A stretch of DNA of 64,000 nt from Chthoniobacter flavus (GTDB taxonomy: Bacteria > Verrucomicrobiota > Verrucomicrobiia > Chthoniobacterales > Chthoniobacteraceae). The DNA lies in contig CAMAUX010000015.1 of the NCBI GenBank assembly GCA_945861435.1, positions 45,081-109,080 of the forward strand, read 5' to 3'. The notes below the pieces were generated by a model. That model did no database searches, was not told where the DNA came from, and saw only the letters and a list, made by a program, of their open reading frames with translations. Below are positions 1 through 7,244 of this stretch, piece by piece (position 1 is the first letter of the stretch; every line of letters begins with the position of its first letter). The position numbers and the translations under genes are program-made.

Positions 1-1
1 T

Positions 2-958
2 GAGCCAGGACAGAACTCCCACAACAGCATCTCGGCTGACCAAGTCGCTGCAGCGCAGCTCGGCATGAACACGCGCTTCGCTTCCATCCAGCTCAACGGC
101 GGCGAGCCCAACGCCGAATCCTCCGGACACGGCCCGGGACTTTCCATGGCATGGAACATCTCGGGAAAGCCTGTCGCCGGCGAGAACGGCCCGGTGGCCG
201 CGTATCATCGTCTTTTCTCCAAGGACACCACCCCCATTGAGCAACAGAAAGCCATGCTCGCGCAGAAGCGCAGCGTGCTGGACACGGTGCTCGAGAACGC
301 AAGGGACCTGCAACGAGGCATCGGCAGGGAGGACGCCGCCAAGCTCGAGGAGTATTTCCAGGGAATCCGCGACATCGAGACGCGCCTCAGCAAGGACGAG
401 AAATGGATCGGCGTGCAACAACCCAATGCCCCCATTCCAGAGCCTCAACAGGGCTTGGCCGGCAAGGAGGAGATCAAGATCATGTACGACATCCTGCTCG
501 CGGCCATCCAGACCGACAGCACACGCGTCCTGACTTACAGGCAGCCCGTGAGCACGTTACTCACCAGCATCGGCATCAAAGTCGCCCCTCACGACATGAG
601 CCACTATCACTCCACTCTGGGGGAGAAACTCGACGCCTCAAAACAACGCGACCTCGTGCAAAGCGAACTCCTCGCCGGCCTCATCGACAAACTCAAGGCC
701 GCGAAGGAATCAGACGGCTCGCGCCTGTTCGACCACGTCGCCCTGGCCTACGGCAGCAACCTCCGCACAGAGCACAACCTCGACAACTGCCCCACCCTTC
801 TCACCGGCGGCGGCGCCGGAATCAAACTGGGCCACAACATCGTCGCGGCCAAGGACACCCCGCTCTCCAATGCGTGGCTCACCCTTCTCCATGGCATCGG
901 CGTAAAAGCCGAACGCCATGGCGACAGCACCGGAGTCCTCAAGGAACTCATCGCCTAA
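2..958 (+). CDS. DUF1552 family protein, C-terminal part (cut by window start)
   Basis: The frame is open from base 2, so the gene begins before the window. About 318 residues are visible. They contain the typical DUF1552 C-terminal layout: an SADQVAAAQLG/TRF segment, a helical stretch (LDTVLENARDLQ...YFQGIRDIETRL), a DILLAAIQTDSTRVLTY helix, a HDMSHYHS segment, and an end with LFDHVALAYGSN and GGGAGIKLGHN. DUF1552 proteins are usually Tat-exported partners of DUF1592 cytochrome-like proteins in Planctomycetes and Verrucomicrobia; their reaction is unknown. A second, complete DUF1552 gene lies at 11019-12377 but differs clearly in sequence. No partner gene follows here; a repeat island does. 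Confidence 0.85.
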   Translation, partial: EPGQNSHNSISADQVAAAQLGMNTRFASIQLNGGEPNAESSGHGPGLSMAWNISGKPVAGENGPVAAYHRLFSKDTTPIEQQKAMLAQKRSVLDTVLENARDLQRGIGREDAAKLEEYFQGIRDIETRLSKDEKWIGVQQPNAPIPEPQQGLAGKEEIKIMYDILLAAIQTDSTRVLTYRQPVSTLLTSIGIKVAPHDMSHYHSTLGEKLDASKQRDLVQSELLAGLIDKLKAAKESDGSRLFDHVALAYGSNLRTEHNLDNCPTLLTGGGAGIKLGHNIVAAKDTPLSNAWLTLLHGIGVKAERHGDSTGVLKELIA

Positions 959-1080
959 GAGGCACAAGTATCACAGGGCGCCACACGTCCCAGCCCGTCG
1001 CAAGGGATGGTTCGGATGGCACTTAGATTGGAGGCTTCGCCGTGACTTTTGGTACCACGCCTGCGACCAGTGAAGCCGAT

Positions 1081-1116
1081 AGAGACAGGCAAACTTCCTC
1101 GATGCTTTGTTGGCTC
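1081..1116 (+). repeat. REP-like motif joined to intron-derived sequence, copy 1
   Basis: AGAGACAGGC (1081-1090) is followed by 26 bases (1091-1116) identical to 1827-1852, that is, to the part of the group II intron fragment lying next to the copy-3 motif. The sequence diverges after GGCTC. The preceding AGCCGAT is shared with copies 2 and 3. Confidence 0.8.
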
Positions 1117-1256
1117 TGACCTTGCGCACCGCTTCCACGCTCTCCACGCGGTAGCCTTCGCTTTCATACAGGGGTCGGAGTTGGATTCGCATTCACTCCA
1201 ATCCCCCAACGAAGGCTGCCGCCTCCATCTCTTTTCACTGCGAAGACGGTAAAGCG

Positions 1257-1349
1257 CCGGATTTCTTCCCGATAAATCTCTCCATAGAAACTGTAGAAGC
1301 GCCACTTCGGCTCCGCTTTTGCTTTCCGATAGAGCGCAATTTGAAGCTT
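1257..1349 (-). pseudogene. Remnant of group II intron reverse transcriptase (N-terminal segment)
   Basis: Read on the minus strand, this segment encodes KLQIALYRKAKAEPKW followed by RFYSFYGEIYREEIR. It resembles the N-terminal segment of group II intron-encoded reverse transcriptases (K-LQ--LY-KAKAEP--RFY-LYD-IYRED). The frame is lost soon afterwards and no YADD region is present, so this is a relic. It lies on the same strand as the intron 5' fragment at 1827-2056 and in the expected order, so both probably come from one intron broken up by later rearrangement. Confidence 0.65.
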
Positions 1350-1714
1350 TCGAATTTTACTCGGCGTTCCTATCTCCGCTTGCGCGGAGCCATCGCCAGA
1401 TCCTTCGCTTTGTCGCTAGAATAAAAGCACTGCCGCTTCGCTCCTCGTGGGTTGTAGTGTCCCACAGATCAACGCTCCTACCAGCGGCTCCGACTTCTGC
1501 TCCGGCCCGTTCGCTCTCACCTGCGTACAGGCTTGAAACGGCGGTTGAGGCATCTGCCCCTATGCCCCCCGCCCGAGCAGATCTCCCGGATGATCTCGGT
1601 GCCATTTCCAACCATGCCGTCCACGAATACGCCGTCAGGGGTTGCGTCAGCCGGACAGTTGCTCTTGGGCTGACTTCGCTGGCGTTGATGCTTCGCTCCC
1701 TACGTGAAGCCGAT

Positions 1715-1738
1715 AGGGACAGGCAAACTTCCTCGATG
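1715..1738 (+). repeat. REP-like motif joined to intron-derived sequence, copy 2
   Basis: AGGGACAGGC (1715-1724) is followed by 14 bases (AAACTTCCTCGATG) identical to 1827-1840, then switches directly into a copied DUF1552 gene fragment at 1739. The upstream AGCCGAT matches copies 1 and 3. Confidence 0.85.
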
Positions 1739-1809
1739 ACCCGCATGGAGATCCCCGCCAACGAGGTCGTCCCGCGCGGCGAATACATCCGGCTCATGGG
1801 CGACCTCAT
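1739..1809 (+). pseudogene. 71-bp captured fragment of a DUF1552 gene
   Basis: These 71 bases are identical to 11823-11893, inside the complete DUF1552 gene further along the window. They would encode TRMEIPANEVVPRGEYIRLMG plus a few residues. The fragment lies directly between REP-like copy 2 and copy 3. Perfect identity suggests recent copying. It cannot be a gene by itself. Confidence 0.95.
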
Positions 1810-1816
1810 AGCCGAT

Positions 1817-1826
1817 AGGGACAGGC
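1817..1826 (+). repeat. REP-like motif AGGGACAGGC, copy 3
   Basis: The full motif is preceded by AGCCGAT and followed by AAACTTCCTC, the inner end of the group II intron fragment. With the minus-strand motif at 2057-2066 it brackets the 230-bp intron fragment in inverted orientation. Confidence 0.9.
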
Positions 1827-2056
1827 AAACTTCCTCGATGCTTTGTTGGCTCACCGACAGGCATCGGCTCGGCTGGCTCTGAGAGGAAGTTTTCGACGCT
1901 CATCTGTGGTTCATTTTCATTACGGCCTGGCTGTCTTGGATCGGTTGCTCTCCACCCCGCCTCACGGCGACGCAGTTACCGACCCATCAGTGCCGCATAC
2001 AGCCCACTCGGCAGACGGGACTTTCACCCGCTTGAGCACCGCATTCACCGGCGCAC
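1827..2056 (-). mobile_element. Group II intron, 5' fragment (230 bp), inserted next to a REP-like motif
   Basis: Read on the minus strand from 2056, the sequence starts GTGCGCC, fitting the GUGYG 5' consensus of group II introns, and continues with a domain I-like CGGGTGAAAGTCCCG hairpin. The first 136 bases match 63865-64000 with three differences. The upstream exon is a REP-like motif (2057-2066). A candidate EBS1, GCCTGTC (1856-1862), is the exact complement of GACAGGC at the end of the 5' exon. It sits in a hairpin (stem 1864-1868 with 1853-1857) enclosed by a perfect 10-bp inverted repeat (1883-1892 with 1827-1836). The intron breaks off at the next REP-like motif, so this copy cannot splice. 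An ATG within it (1903) is probably part of the RNA rather than a protein start. Confidence 0.75.
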
Positions 2057-2066
2057 GCCTGTCCCT
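2057..2066 (-). repeat. REP-like motif AGGGACAGGC, copy 4 (intron 5' exon)
   Basis: Minus-strand copy, preceded on that strand by CAAT. The group II intron starts at the very next base (2056), so the motif forms its 5' exon, as at 63855-63864. Confidence 0.9.
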
Positions 2067-2252
2067 ATTGGCTCTATCCGCGACAATACCACCGCCCTCC
2101 CCCACCCCCATTCCCAGTCAGCCTTGAGCGCGACACCCACGAGGTCTTCTGCTACCAAACACCCGCGCATTCGCCCAAGGACTCCGTCCACAAATGCGCC
2201 TCGCACGAACCCGCAGCCCACCCCTCAGCAACCTCCCCACCCCTCCACAACC

Positions 2253-3128
2253 ATGCGCCTGTCCCCCCTCCTCCTCACCGCCCTCACCCTCGCACTCCTT
2301 CCGGAAACCACCTTCGCACAGTCCGTCCGCAGCAACATCGCCTACGTCGACAACGGCCACACCCGACACGTCCTCGACATCCACCACTCCGCCGACCCCG
2401 GTGCCAACAAGCCCGTCGTCTTCTGGATTCACGGCGGCGGCTGGCAGGGCGGCGACAAATCCGACGTCCAGGCCAAGCCCGACTGGTTCGCATCTCAAGG
2501 CTTCGTCTTCGTCTCCACCAATTACCGACTTCTCCCCGAAGTGGACATGGAGACCCTCACCCGCGATGTCGCCAAGGCCCTCGGCTGGGTCCACAAAAAC
2601 ATCCGCCAATACGGCGGCAACCCAGACCGGATCCTCGTCGGCGGACACTCCGCCGGAGCTCAACTCGCCGCACTCCTTTGCTCCGACCAGCGCTATGCCG
2701 AAACCGAAGGCGTCTCGCTCAAACACCTCATCGGCTGCATCCCCGTCGACGGCGACACCTACGACATCCCCGCCATCATCGAAACGGCGGAAACCCGGCG
2801 GCGCGTCCATCAACAACCCCAGCCCAAATTCGGTCACCGAGAGAAGTTCGGCAACACCCCCGAGAAACACGCCGATTTCTCCGCTGTCACCCACATCAAA
2901 GCGGGCAAGAACATCCCGCCCTTCCTCATCCTTTACGTCGCGAACCATCCCGATAACTCCGCCCAGGCAGCGCGCCTCGCCTCCTGCCTCAAGGACGCCA
3001 GTGTCCCCGTTTCCCTCTTCGCTGGAAAAGACACCGACCACGTGAAACTCAACAACCTGCTTGGCACACCCAGCGACACCGCCACCGCCGCCCTCGACAC
3101 CTTCCTCACTCCCCTCCTCACTCCCTGA
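2253..3128 (+). CDS. Secreted alpha/beta hydrolase (esterase/lipase type)
   Basis: A 291-residue protein. The ATG at 2253 is chosen because it gives a clean signal peptide ([23 protein letters not shown]); the open frame extends upstream without signal-like sequence. The oxyanion-hole motif HGGGW is at residues 60-64, the nucleophile elbow GGHSAG has Ser133, and a late GKDTDHV supplies the likely catalytic Asp/His end. This is the carboxylesterase/acetylesterase pattern of the alpha/beta hydrolase fold. It probably acts in the periplasm or outside the cell on an ester, perhaps of a polysaccharide, since a sulfatase follows 170 bases downstream. The substrate cannot be read from the sequence. 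Confidence 0.88.
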   Translation: MRLSPLLLTALTLALLPETTFAQSVRSNIAYVDNGHTRHVLDIHHSADPGANKPVVFWIHGGGWQGGDKSDVQAKPDWFASQGFVFVSTNYRLLPEVDMETLTRDVAKALGWVHKNIRQYGGNPDRILVGGHSAGAQLAALLCSDQRYAETEGVSLKHLIGCIPVDGDTYDIPAIIETAETRRRVHQQPQPKFGHREKFGNTPEKHADFSAVTHIKAGKNIPPFLILYVANHPDNSAQAARLASCLKDASVPVSLFAGKDTDHVKLNNLLGTPSDTATAALDTFLTPLLTP

Positions 3129-3298
3129 ATTGTTCACCGCCCTGCCGTCACTCGGCCGACGCCAGCGCCAGAGCCATTTCACAACCTTTATTCCCCGTCG
3201 CGGATCTCTGGGGATTGCGCTCCGGCGCAGAAACTTCACCCTTCAATCGGTGTTCGTTGCCTGATCTCCCAGCGCCTCGACAAACCTTCCCACCCACC

Positions 3299-4984
3299 AT
3301 GCCCCCCCTCCTGCTCCGCGTCGCCGCCCCCCTGCTTTTCCTGCTCCCGCTCACCCTTCTACGTGCAGCGGATGCCAAGCGCCCCAACATCCTCCTCGCA
3401 TTCGCCGATGACTGGGGCCGCCATGCCAGCGCCTATGCGGCTCTCGACGGGCCGGGCACCGTCAACGACCTCGTCCAAACCCCCGCCTTCGACCGCATCG
3501 CACGCGAAGGCGTCCTCTTCCGGCGCGCCTTTGTTTCCTCTCCCAGTTGCACCCCATGCAGGAGCGCCCTTCTTTCTGGCCAGCACTTCTGGCGTGCCGG
3601 CCGCGGCGCCATTCTGCAAGGGGCAGTGTGGGATCCCGCCATCCCTGCCTACCCGCTCCTGCTCGATCAGGCCGGTTATCACCTTGGAAAAATGTACAAG
3701 GTCTGGAGTCCTGGAACACCCGCCGACGCCCCCTACGGTGGGCAGAAGCACGCCTATGAAAAGGCTGGCCGCCGGTTCAACAACTTCTCCGAGAACGTCA
3801 CCGCGCTCGTCGCCAAGGGCGTGGCACTCGACGCCGCCAAGGCCGAGATCCTCGCGGAAGTCGCCGCCAACTTCGACGCCTTTCTCGCCGCTCGAAAACC
3901 CGACCAACCCTTCTGCTTCTGGTTCGGCCCCACCAACACCCACCGCAAATGGGTGCGCGGTTCCGGCAAAGCCCTCTGGGGACTCGACCCCGACAAGCTC
4001 AAGGGAAAGATGCCCGCCTTCCTCCCCGACGTCCCCGAGGTGCGCGAAGACCTCGCTGATTACCTCGGCGAAGCCATGGCCTTCGACACCGCCGTCGGCC
4101 TCCTCATGAAACGCCTCGAGGCCATCGGAGAACTCGACCAAACCCTCGTCGCCATGAGCGGCGATCACGGCGCCCCCGGATTCCCCCATGGCAAATGCAA
4201 CCTCTACGACTTCGGCACCGGCGTCTCCCTCGCCCTGCGCTGGGGCTCCGCAAAAGGCGGCCGCGTCCTCGACGACCTCGCCTCCATCCCCGACCTCGCC
4301 CCCACCTTCCTCGAGGCAGCGGGCGTCGCCGTTCCCGCAAACATGACCGCCCACAGCCTTGTGCCCCTCCTCCAAAGCGCCCAGTCCGGCCAGGTCGATC
4401 CCAAGCGCGATGCCGTCTTCACCGGACGCGAACGCCATGTGGAAAACGCCCGCGACGGTTTCCTGCCTTACCCGCAGCGCGCCATCCGCACCCACGACTT
4501 CCTTTACGTGCTCAACTTCCATCCCGAACGCTGGCCCATGGGCGAACCCTACCGACTCGGCGGCCCCAATCCACCCTCCGCCAAAGAACTCACCGAGGAC
4601 ACGCGCGTGACCCTCAGCGACATGGATTCCAGCCCCACCAAGGCCTGGCTCATCGCCATGCGCAAGGACCCGCGCTGGAGCCCGTATTACGACCGCGTCT
4701 TCGCGCTACGTCCTCGAGAGGAACTCTACGACCTCAAGAAAGACCCGCACCAGGTCCACAACATCGCGGCAGACCCCGCATACACCGCCACACGCGCAGC
4801 CCTCGAAAAGCGGCTCATGGACGAACTTCATCGCACTGGCGATCCGCGCGTGGTCGAAGACGGCCGCTTCTTCGAAACCCCTCCCATGGCTGGTCCGCTT
4901 GCAACTCGGCCGAAAAGTCCATCCCCCGAAGCTCTGCGCGACGACGCCAACGGCTCTCCCAAAAAAGCCACCCCGCAGTCGTAA
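3299..4984 (+). CDS. Secreted sulfatase (arylsulfatase type)
   Basis: A 561-residue protein starting at the ATG at 3299, which begins a signal peptide (MPPLLLRVAAPLLFLLPLTLLRA) just before the sulfatase core KRPNILLAFADDWG. The DD pair supplies metal ligands. The formylglycine motif is CTPCR (Cys84-Arg88), a Cys-type CxPxR motif that needs a maturase encoded elsewhere. A later SGDHGAPGFPHGK segment carries further metal-binding residues. The C-terminal region (LYDLKKDPHQVHNIAADP) is typical of these exported sulfatases. It removes sulfate from sugars or aryl esters; with the upstream esterase it may serve breakdown of modified polysaccharides. No Shine-Dalgarno sequence precedes the start. 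Confidence 0.92.
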   Translation: MPPLLLRVAAPLLFLLPLTLLRAADAKRPNILLAFADDWGRHASAYAALDGPGTVNDLVQTPAFDRIAREGVLFRRAFVSSPSCTPCRSALLSGQHFWRAGRGAILQGAVWDPAIPAYPLLLDQAGYHLGKMYKVWSPGTPADAPYGGQKHAYEKAGRRFNNFSENVTALVAKGVALDAAKAEILAEVAANFDAFLAARKPDQPFCFWFGPTNTHRKWVRGSGKALWGLDPDKLKGKMPAFLPDVPEVREDLADYLGEAMAFDTAVGLLMKRLEAIGELDQTLVAMSGDHGAPGFPHGKCNLYDFGTGVSLALRWGSAKGGRVLDDLASIPDLAPTFLEAAGVAVPANMTAHSLVPLLQSAQSGQVDPKRDAVFTGRERHVENARDGFLPYPQRAIRTHDFLYVLNFHPERWPMGEPYRLGGPNPPSAKELTEDTRVTLSDMDSSPTKAWLIAMRKDPRWSPYYDRVFALRPREELYDLKKDPHQVHNIAADPAYTATRAALEKRLMDELHRTGDPRVVEDGRFFETPPMAGPLATRPKSPSPEALRDDANGSPKKATPQS

Positions 4985-5159
4985 AACCACAAACCCAGCC
5001 TCAAAGCCTCGCAGACATCCCCCCACTCCGCAGCGCTGCAAGTGGTCCTCGCCCAGACCGAGCGTCCCTCAAAGATCTCATCGGCCACCCGGAAGCCTCG
5101 GCGAACCTGCTTCATCGGTGACAACCCACGCTCAATGTTTCAAATCCCTTGAACTCGTG

Positions 5160-5295
5160 CAGACGCCGGCAAGGAAGCCGCCTGCAACGCCTGCAAGGGA
5201 CACAACGCCTGCAAGGGACCAACGCCTGCAAGGGTCAGGCATAATCACGGTCAACGCCTGCAAGAACGCCTGCAAGGGACAGGCATAATCACGGT
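5160..5295 (+). repeat. Clustered short repeats, CGCCTGCAAGG type
   Basis: The unit CGCCTGCAAGG occurs several times with uneven spacing, and two larger units end in AGGCATAATCACGGT (one with AGGGTCAGGC at 5231-5240, one with AGGGACAGGC at 5275-5284). The units differ in length and there are no regular spacers, so this is not a CRISPR array. It appears to be local amplification of the REP-like sequence. Confidence 0.8.
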
Positions 5296-5437
5296 AGGAC
5301 CGCACAGATCCCATCAATGGCCACCGAGTGGAGGGCATCGATCGTGCCTCCTTGAGGGAGCACCTCCTTTGGCTTGGCTGCGCGCTTGGCCACCCTGTTT
5401 GCGTCTGCCGCTGGAAGCGGCTTTAAGGGCGGCTTCA

Positions 5438-5664
5438 AGGGACAGGCAGTTTATTAAAGCTTCGAGGAGCGCCTGCGCGTCATGCGCGCGATCGGCAATC
5501 ATGCTGAAGCCGAAAAATTGCGGGAACGGTTCCTGCGGAGGATGTGGAGTTTGAGTGCGTTCATGCAGGCGGTGAAGCAGCGCTTCAGCCTGTGGTTGAA
5601 CACACGCGATGGGCGCGCCGGGACGCTCTGGGAGGGACGCTTCAAGAGCGTGCTCGTGGAGGGG
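5438..5664 (+). pseudogene. REP-like motif plus truncated RAYT copy 1
   Basis: AGGGACAGGC (5438-5447), a short AGTTTATTAAAGCTT linker, then 202 bases (5463-5664) closely matching the intact RAYT gene from its CGAGGAGCGC at about 6370 to GTGGAGGGG at about 6571. It lacks the HUH motif and the catalytic Tyr region. It ends where the next GGCTTCAAGGGACAGGC unit begins. Confidence 0.9.
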
Positions 5665-5672
5665 CGGCTTCA

Positions 5673-5995
5673 AGGGACAGGCAGTTTATCAAAGCTTCGA
5701 GGAGCGCCTGCGCGTCATGCGCGCGATCGGCAATCATGCTGGAGCCGAAAAATTGCGGGAACGGTTCCTGCGGAGGATGTGGAGTTTGAGTGCGTTCATG
5801 CAGGCGGTGAAGCAGCGCTTCAGCCAGTGGTTGAACACACGCGATGGGCGCGCCGGGACGCTCTGGGAGGGACGCTTCAAGAGCGTGCTCGTGGAGGGGA
5901 CCGCGCGGACGCTTGCGACCATGGCGGCCTATATTGATCTCAACCCGGTCCGCGCGGGGATCGTGGGCGAACCGGGCCTTTATCGATGAAGCGGG
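5673..5995 (+). pseudogene. REP-like motif plus truncated RAYT copy 2
   Basis: AGGGACAGGC (5673-5682), the same linker (AGTTTATCAAAGCTT) and the same left junction as copy 1, but the RAYT-derived part runs about 100 bases further (5698-5995), through the YIDLNPVRAG segment to GCGGG. A stop (TGA, 5987-5989) sits where the intact gene reads TGG. It is bounded on the right by the REP-like unit at 6007-6016. Confidence 0.9.
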
Positions 5996-6006
5996 AAGCG
6001 GCTTCA

Positions 6007-6016
6007 AGGGACAGGC
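6007..6016 (+). repeat. REP-like motif upstream of the RAYT gene
   Basis: AGGGACAGGC within GCGGCTTCAAGGGACAGGCA, 55 bases before the start of the intact transposase gene. The downstream bases begin AGTTTATCAAA as in the other two copies, then diverge. Confidence 0.9.
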
Positions 6017-6071
6017 AGTTTATCAAAAGCCCATGTTGACCCTTCGCTCGATGTGAGCGACTGGTGAATCC

Positions 6072-7244
6072 ATGAGGTCGAGGAGGGTGCTGGCTGAGGA
6101 GGGATCTCCGGGGGCGTGTTACCACTGCGTCACGAGGGTGGTGGACCGGCGCTTTGCGCTGGGCGGTCCGGAGAAGGAGAAGTTCGTAAAAATCCTGCGG
6201 GCGTACGAGGAGTTCTGCGGGGTGGAGGTGCTCACCTACTGCGTGATGAGCAACCACGTCCATGTACTCGTCCACGTGCCGCCAAGGCCCGCGCCGGACT
6301 CCCTGCCCGACGATGCAGCACTCGTGCGCCTGGTGCGTCGCGCGGACCTGTGCTTTCCCGCGGACGAACTCGAGGAGCGCCTGCGCGTCATGCGCGCGAT
6401 CGGCAATCATGCTGGAGCCGAAAAATTGCGGGAACGGTTCCTGCGAAGGATGTGGAGCTTGAGTGCGTTCATGCAGGCGGTGAAGCAGCGCTTCAGCCAG
6501 TGGTTGAACACACGCGATGGGCGCGCCGGGACGCTCTGGGAGGGACGCTTCAAGAGCGTGCTCGTGGAGGGGACCGGGCGGACGCTTGCGACCATGGCTG
6601 CCTATATTGATCTCAACCCGGTCCGCGCGGGGATCGTGGGCGAACCGGGCCTTTACCGATGGAGCGGGTACGGCGAGGCGATGGCAGGCCGGCAACTGGC
6701 GCGTCGCAGACTCCGGCGCGTGGTGCTCGGAGTGCTGGTGGACGATCTGATCGCCCAATCAGCCCAATCAGCCCAATCAGCCCAATCAGCCCAATCAGCC
6801 CAATCAGCCATAGGCCAAGTTCCCACGCGCGCTCACAGGAAGAGTCGCGGTAATTGCGACGACCGTGAGAGTCGCAAAGAGACGCGCCGGTTGTTGTCCG
6901 CGTACCGGATGTACGTTTTCGAGAACGGGATCGAACGGACTGCGGAACTCTGCGAGCGTCGAGACCGACGGGGAATGACTGCACGGGAGGTGGAGGCGGT
7001 GATCCAGGCAGGTGGACGGTTGCGCTTCTTTGAGGCGATGCGGTGTCGTGTGCGGTATTTCACGGACGGTTGCGTTCTGGGTTGCCGGTCATTTGTCGAA
7101 GGGTTCTTCGGAAGAAACCGGGACAGGTTTGGGGGTCGCCGGGAGAGCGGTGCAAGGGAACTGCGCCGAGTGGAAATGCCGTGGCTTTTCACAGTCCGAG
7201 ATCTACGCCGCGCGCCAATCCAACGGAGTGCCGCCGTGGCGTGA
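6072..7244 (+). CDS. REP-associated tyrosine transposase (RAYT, IS200-like Y1 family)
   Basis: A 390-residue protein with the Y1 transposase layout: YHCVTRVVDRRF near the start, the HUH-type SNHVHVLVHV (His62, His64), the helix FMQAVKQRFSQWLN, LWEGRFKSVLVEG, and AAYIDLNPVRAGIV, whose Tyr178 is the probable catalytic tyrosine. The C-terminal FTDGCVLGCRSFVEGFFGRNRDRFG is usual in long bacterial RAYTs. RAYTs are single-strand nucleases linked to short REP sequences in the same genome; here AGGGACAGGC motifs cluster around the gene. Residues 228-245 are an (AQS)6 insert from a 9-bp tandem repeat. Whether the enzyme is active cannot be read, but all core motifs remain. Confidence 0.92.
   Translation: MRSRRVLAEEGSPGACYHCVTRVVDRRFALGGPEKEKFVKILRAYEEFCGVEVLTYCVMSNHVHVLVHVPPRPAPDSLPDDAALVRLVRRADLCFPADELEERLRVMRAIGNHAGAEKLRERFLRRMWSLSAFMQAVKQRFSQWLNTRDGRAGTLWEGRFKSVLVEGTGRTLATMAAYIDLNPVRAGIVGEPGLYRWSGYGEAMAGRQLARRRLRRVVLGVLVDDLIAQSAQSAQSAQSAQSAQSAIGQVPTRAHRKSRGNCDDRESRKETRRLLSAYRMYVFENGIERTAELCERRDRRGMTAREVEAVIQAGGRLRFFEAMRCRVRYFTDGCVLGCRSFVEGFFGRNRDRFGGRRESGARELRRVEMPWLFTVRDLRRAPIQRSAAVA
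6753..6806 (+). repeat. In-frame 9-bp tandem repeat, six copies, inside RAYT
   Basis: GCCCAATCA is repeated six times without error and encodes Ala-Gln-Ser six times. It lies between the catalytic domain and the C-terminal region. Since the unit is a multiple of three, copy-number change would alter linker length without breaking the frame. Confidence 0.97.

Larger units (their letters stand above)
959..2252. repeat. Repeat island 1: REP-like motifs, group II intron remnants, captured gene piece
   Basis: This 1.3-kb stretch has no convincing intact gene. It holds AGGGACAGGC-type motifs at 1081-1090 (AGAGACAGGC), 1715-1724 and 1817-1826 (plus strand) and 2057-2066 (minus strand). It also holds a group II intron 5' fragment (1827-2056, minus), an intron reverse-transcriptase remnant (1257-1349, minus) and a perfect 71-bp copy of part of the DUF1552 gene at 11823-11893. 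A further coding-like piece on the minus strand (about 1560-1660, reading VFVDGMVGNGTEIIREIC) has no source in the window. From about 2070 to 2252 nothing distinctive is seen. Confidence 0.75.
4985..6071. repeat. Repeat island 2: REP-like motifs and partial RAYT copies
   Basis: Non-coding stretch between the sulfatase and the intact RAYT transposase. About 4985-5160 shows nothing clear. 5160-5295 holds irregular CGCCTGCAAGGG repeats. AGGGACAGGC motifs lie at 5275-5284, 5438-5447, 5673-5682 and 6007-6016, with a variant (AGGGTCAGGC) at 5231-5240. Two truncated copies of the middle of the RAYT gene (5463-5664, 5698-5995) each follow a motif. A coding-like piece on the minus strand at about 5296-5400 (VAKRAAKPKEVLPQGGTIDA) has no source in the window. 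Confidence 0.85.

Noticed and set aside
1090..1150. Minus-strand VEAVRKVRANKAS as a reverse-transcriptase segment
   Set aside because: The ANKAS part is the shared intron/REP junction sequence, so the likeness to the RT motif is probably chance; the real remnant is at 1257-1349.
1319..1882. Plus-strand open frame in island 1
   Set aside because: It runs through repeat copies, the DUF1552 fragment and antisense intron sequence; no consistent coding signal.
1700..1903. Minus-strand frame starting [14 protein letters not shown] as an intron-encoded protein
   Set aside because: It overlaps the domain I part of the intron with the EBS1 hairpin and runs into repeat sequence in the wrong frame; RNA structure explains it better.
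2118..3239. Long minus-strand open frame opposite the esterase
   Set aside because: Low-complexity Gly/Val/Asp-rich translation, no family pattern; an antisense shadow of a C-rich gene, as are similar frames at 3359-4522, 12587-13768, 35449-37002 and 60895-62460.
5160..5295. Repeats resembling a CRISPR array
   Set aside because: Units vary in length, spacers are absent or a few bases long, and there are no cas genes. The repeats share the REP-like core, so they belong to the island.
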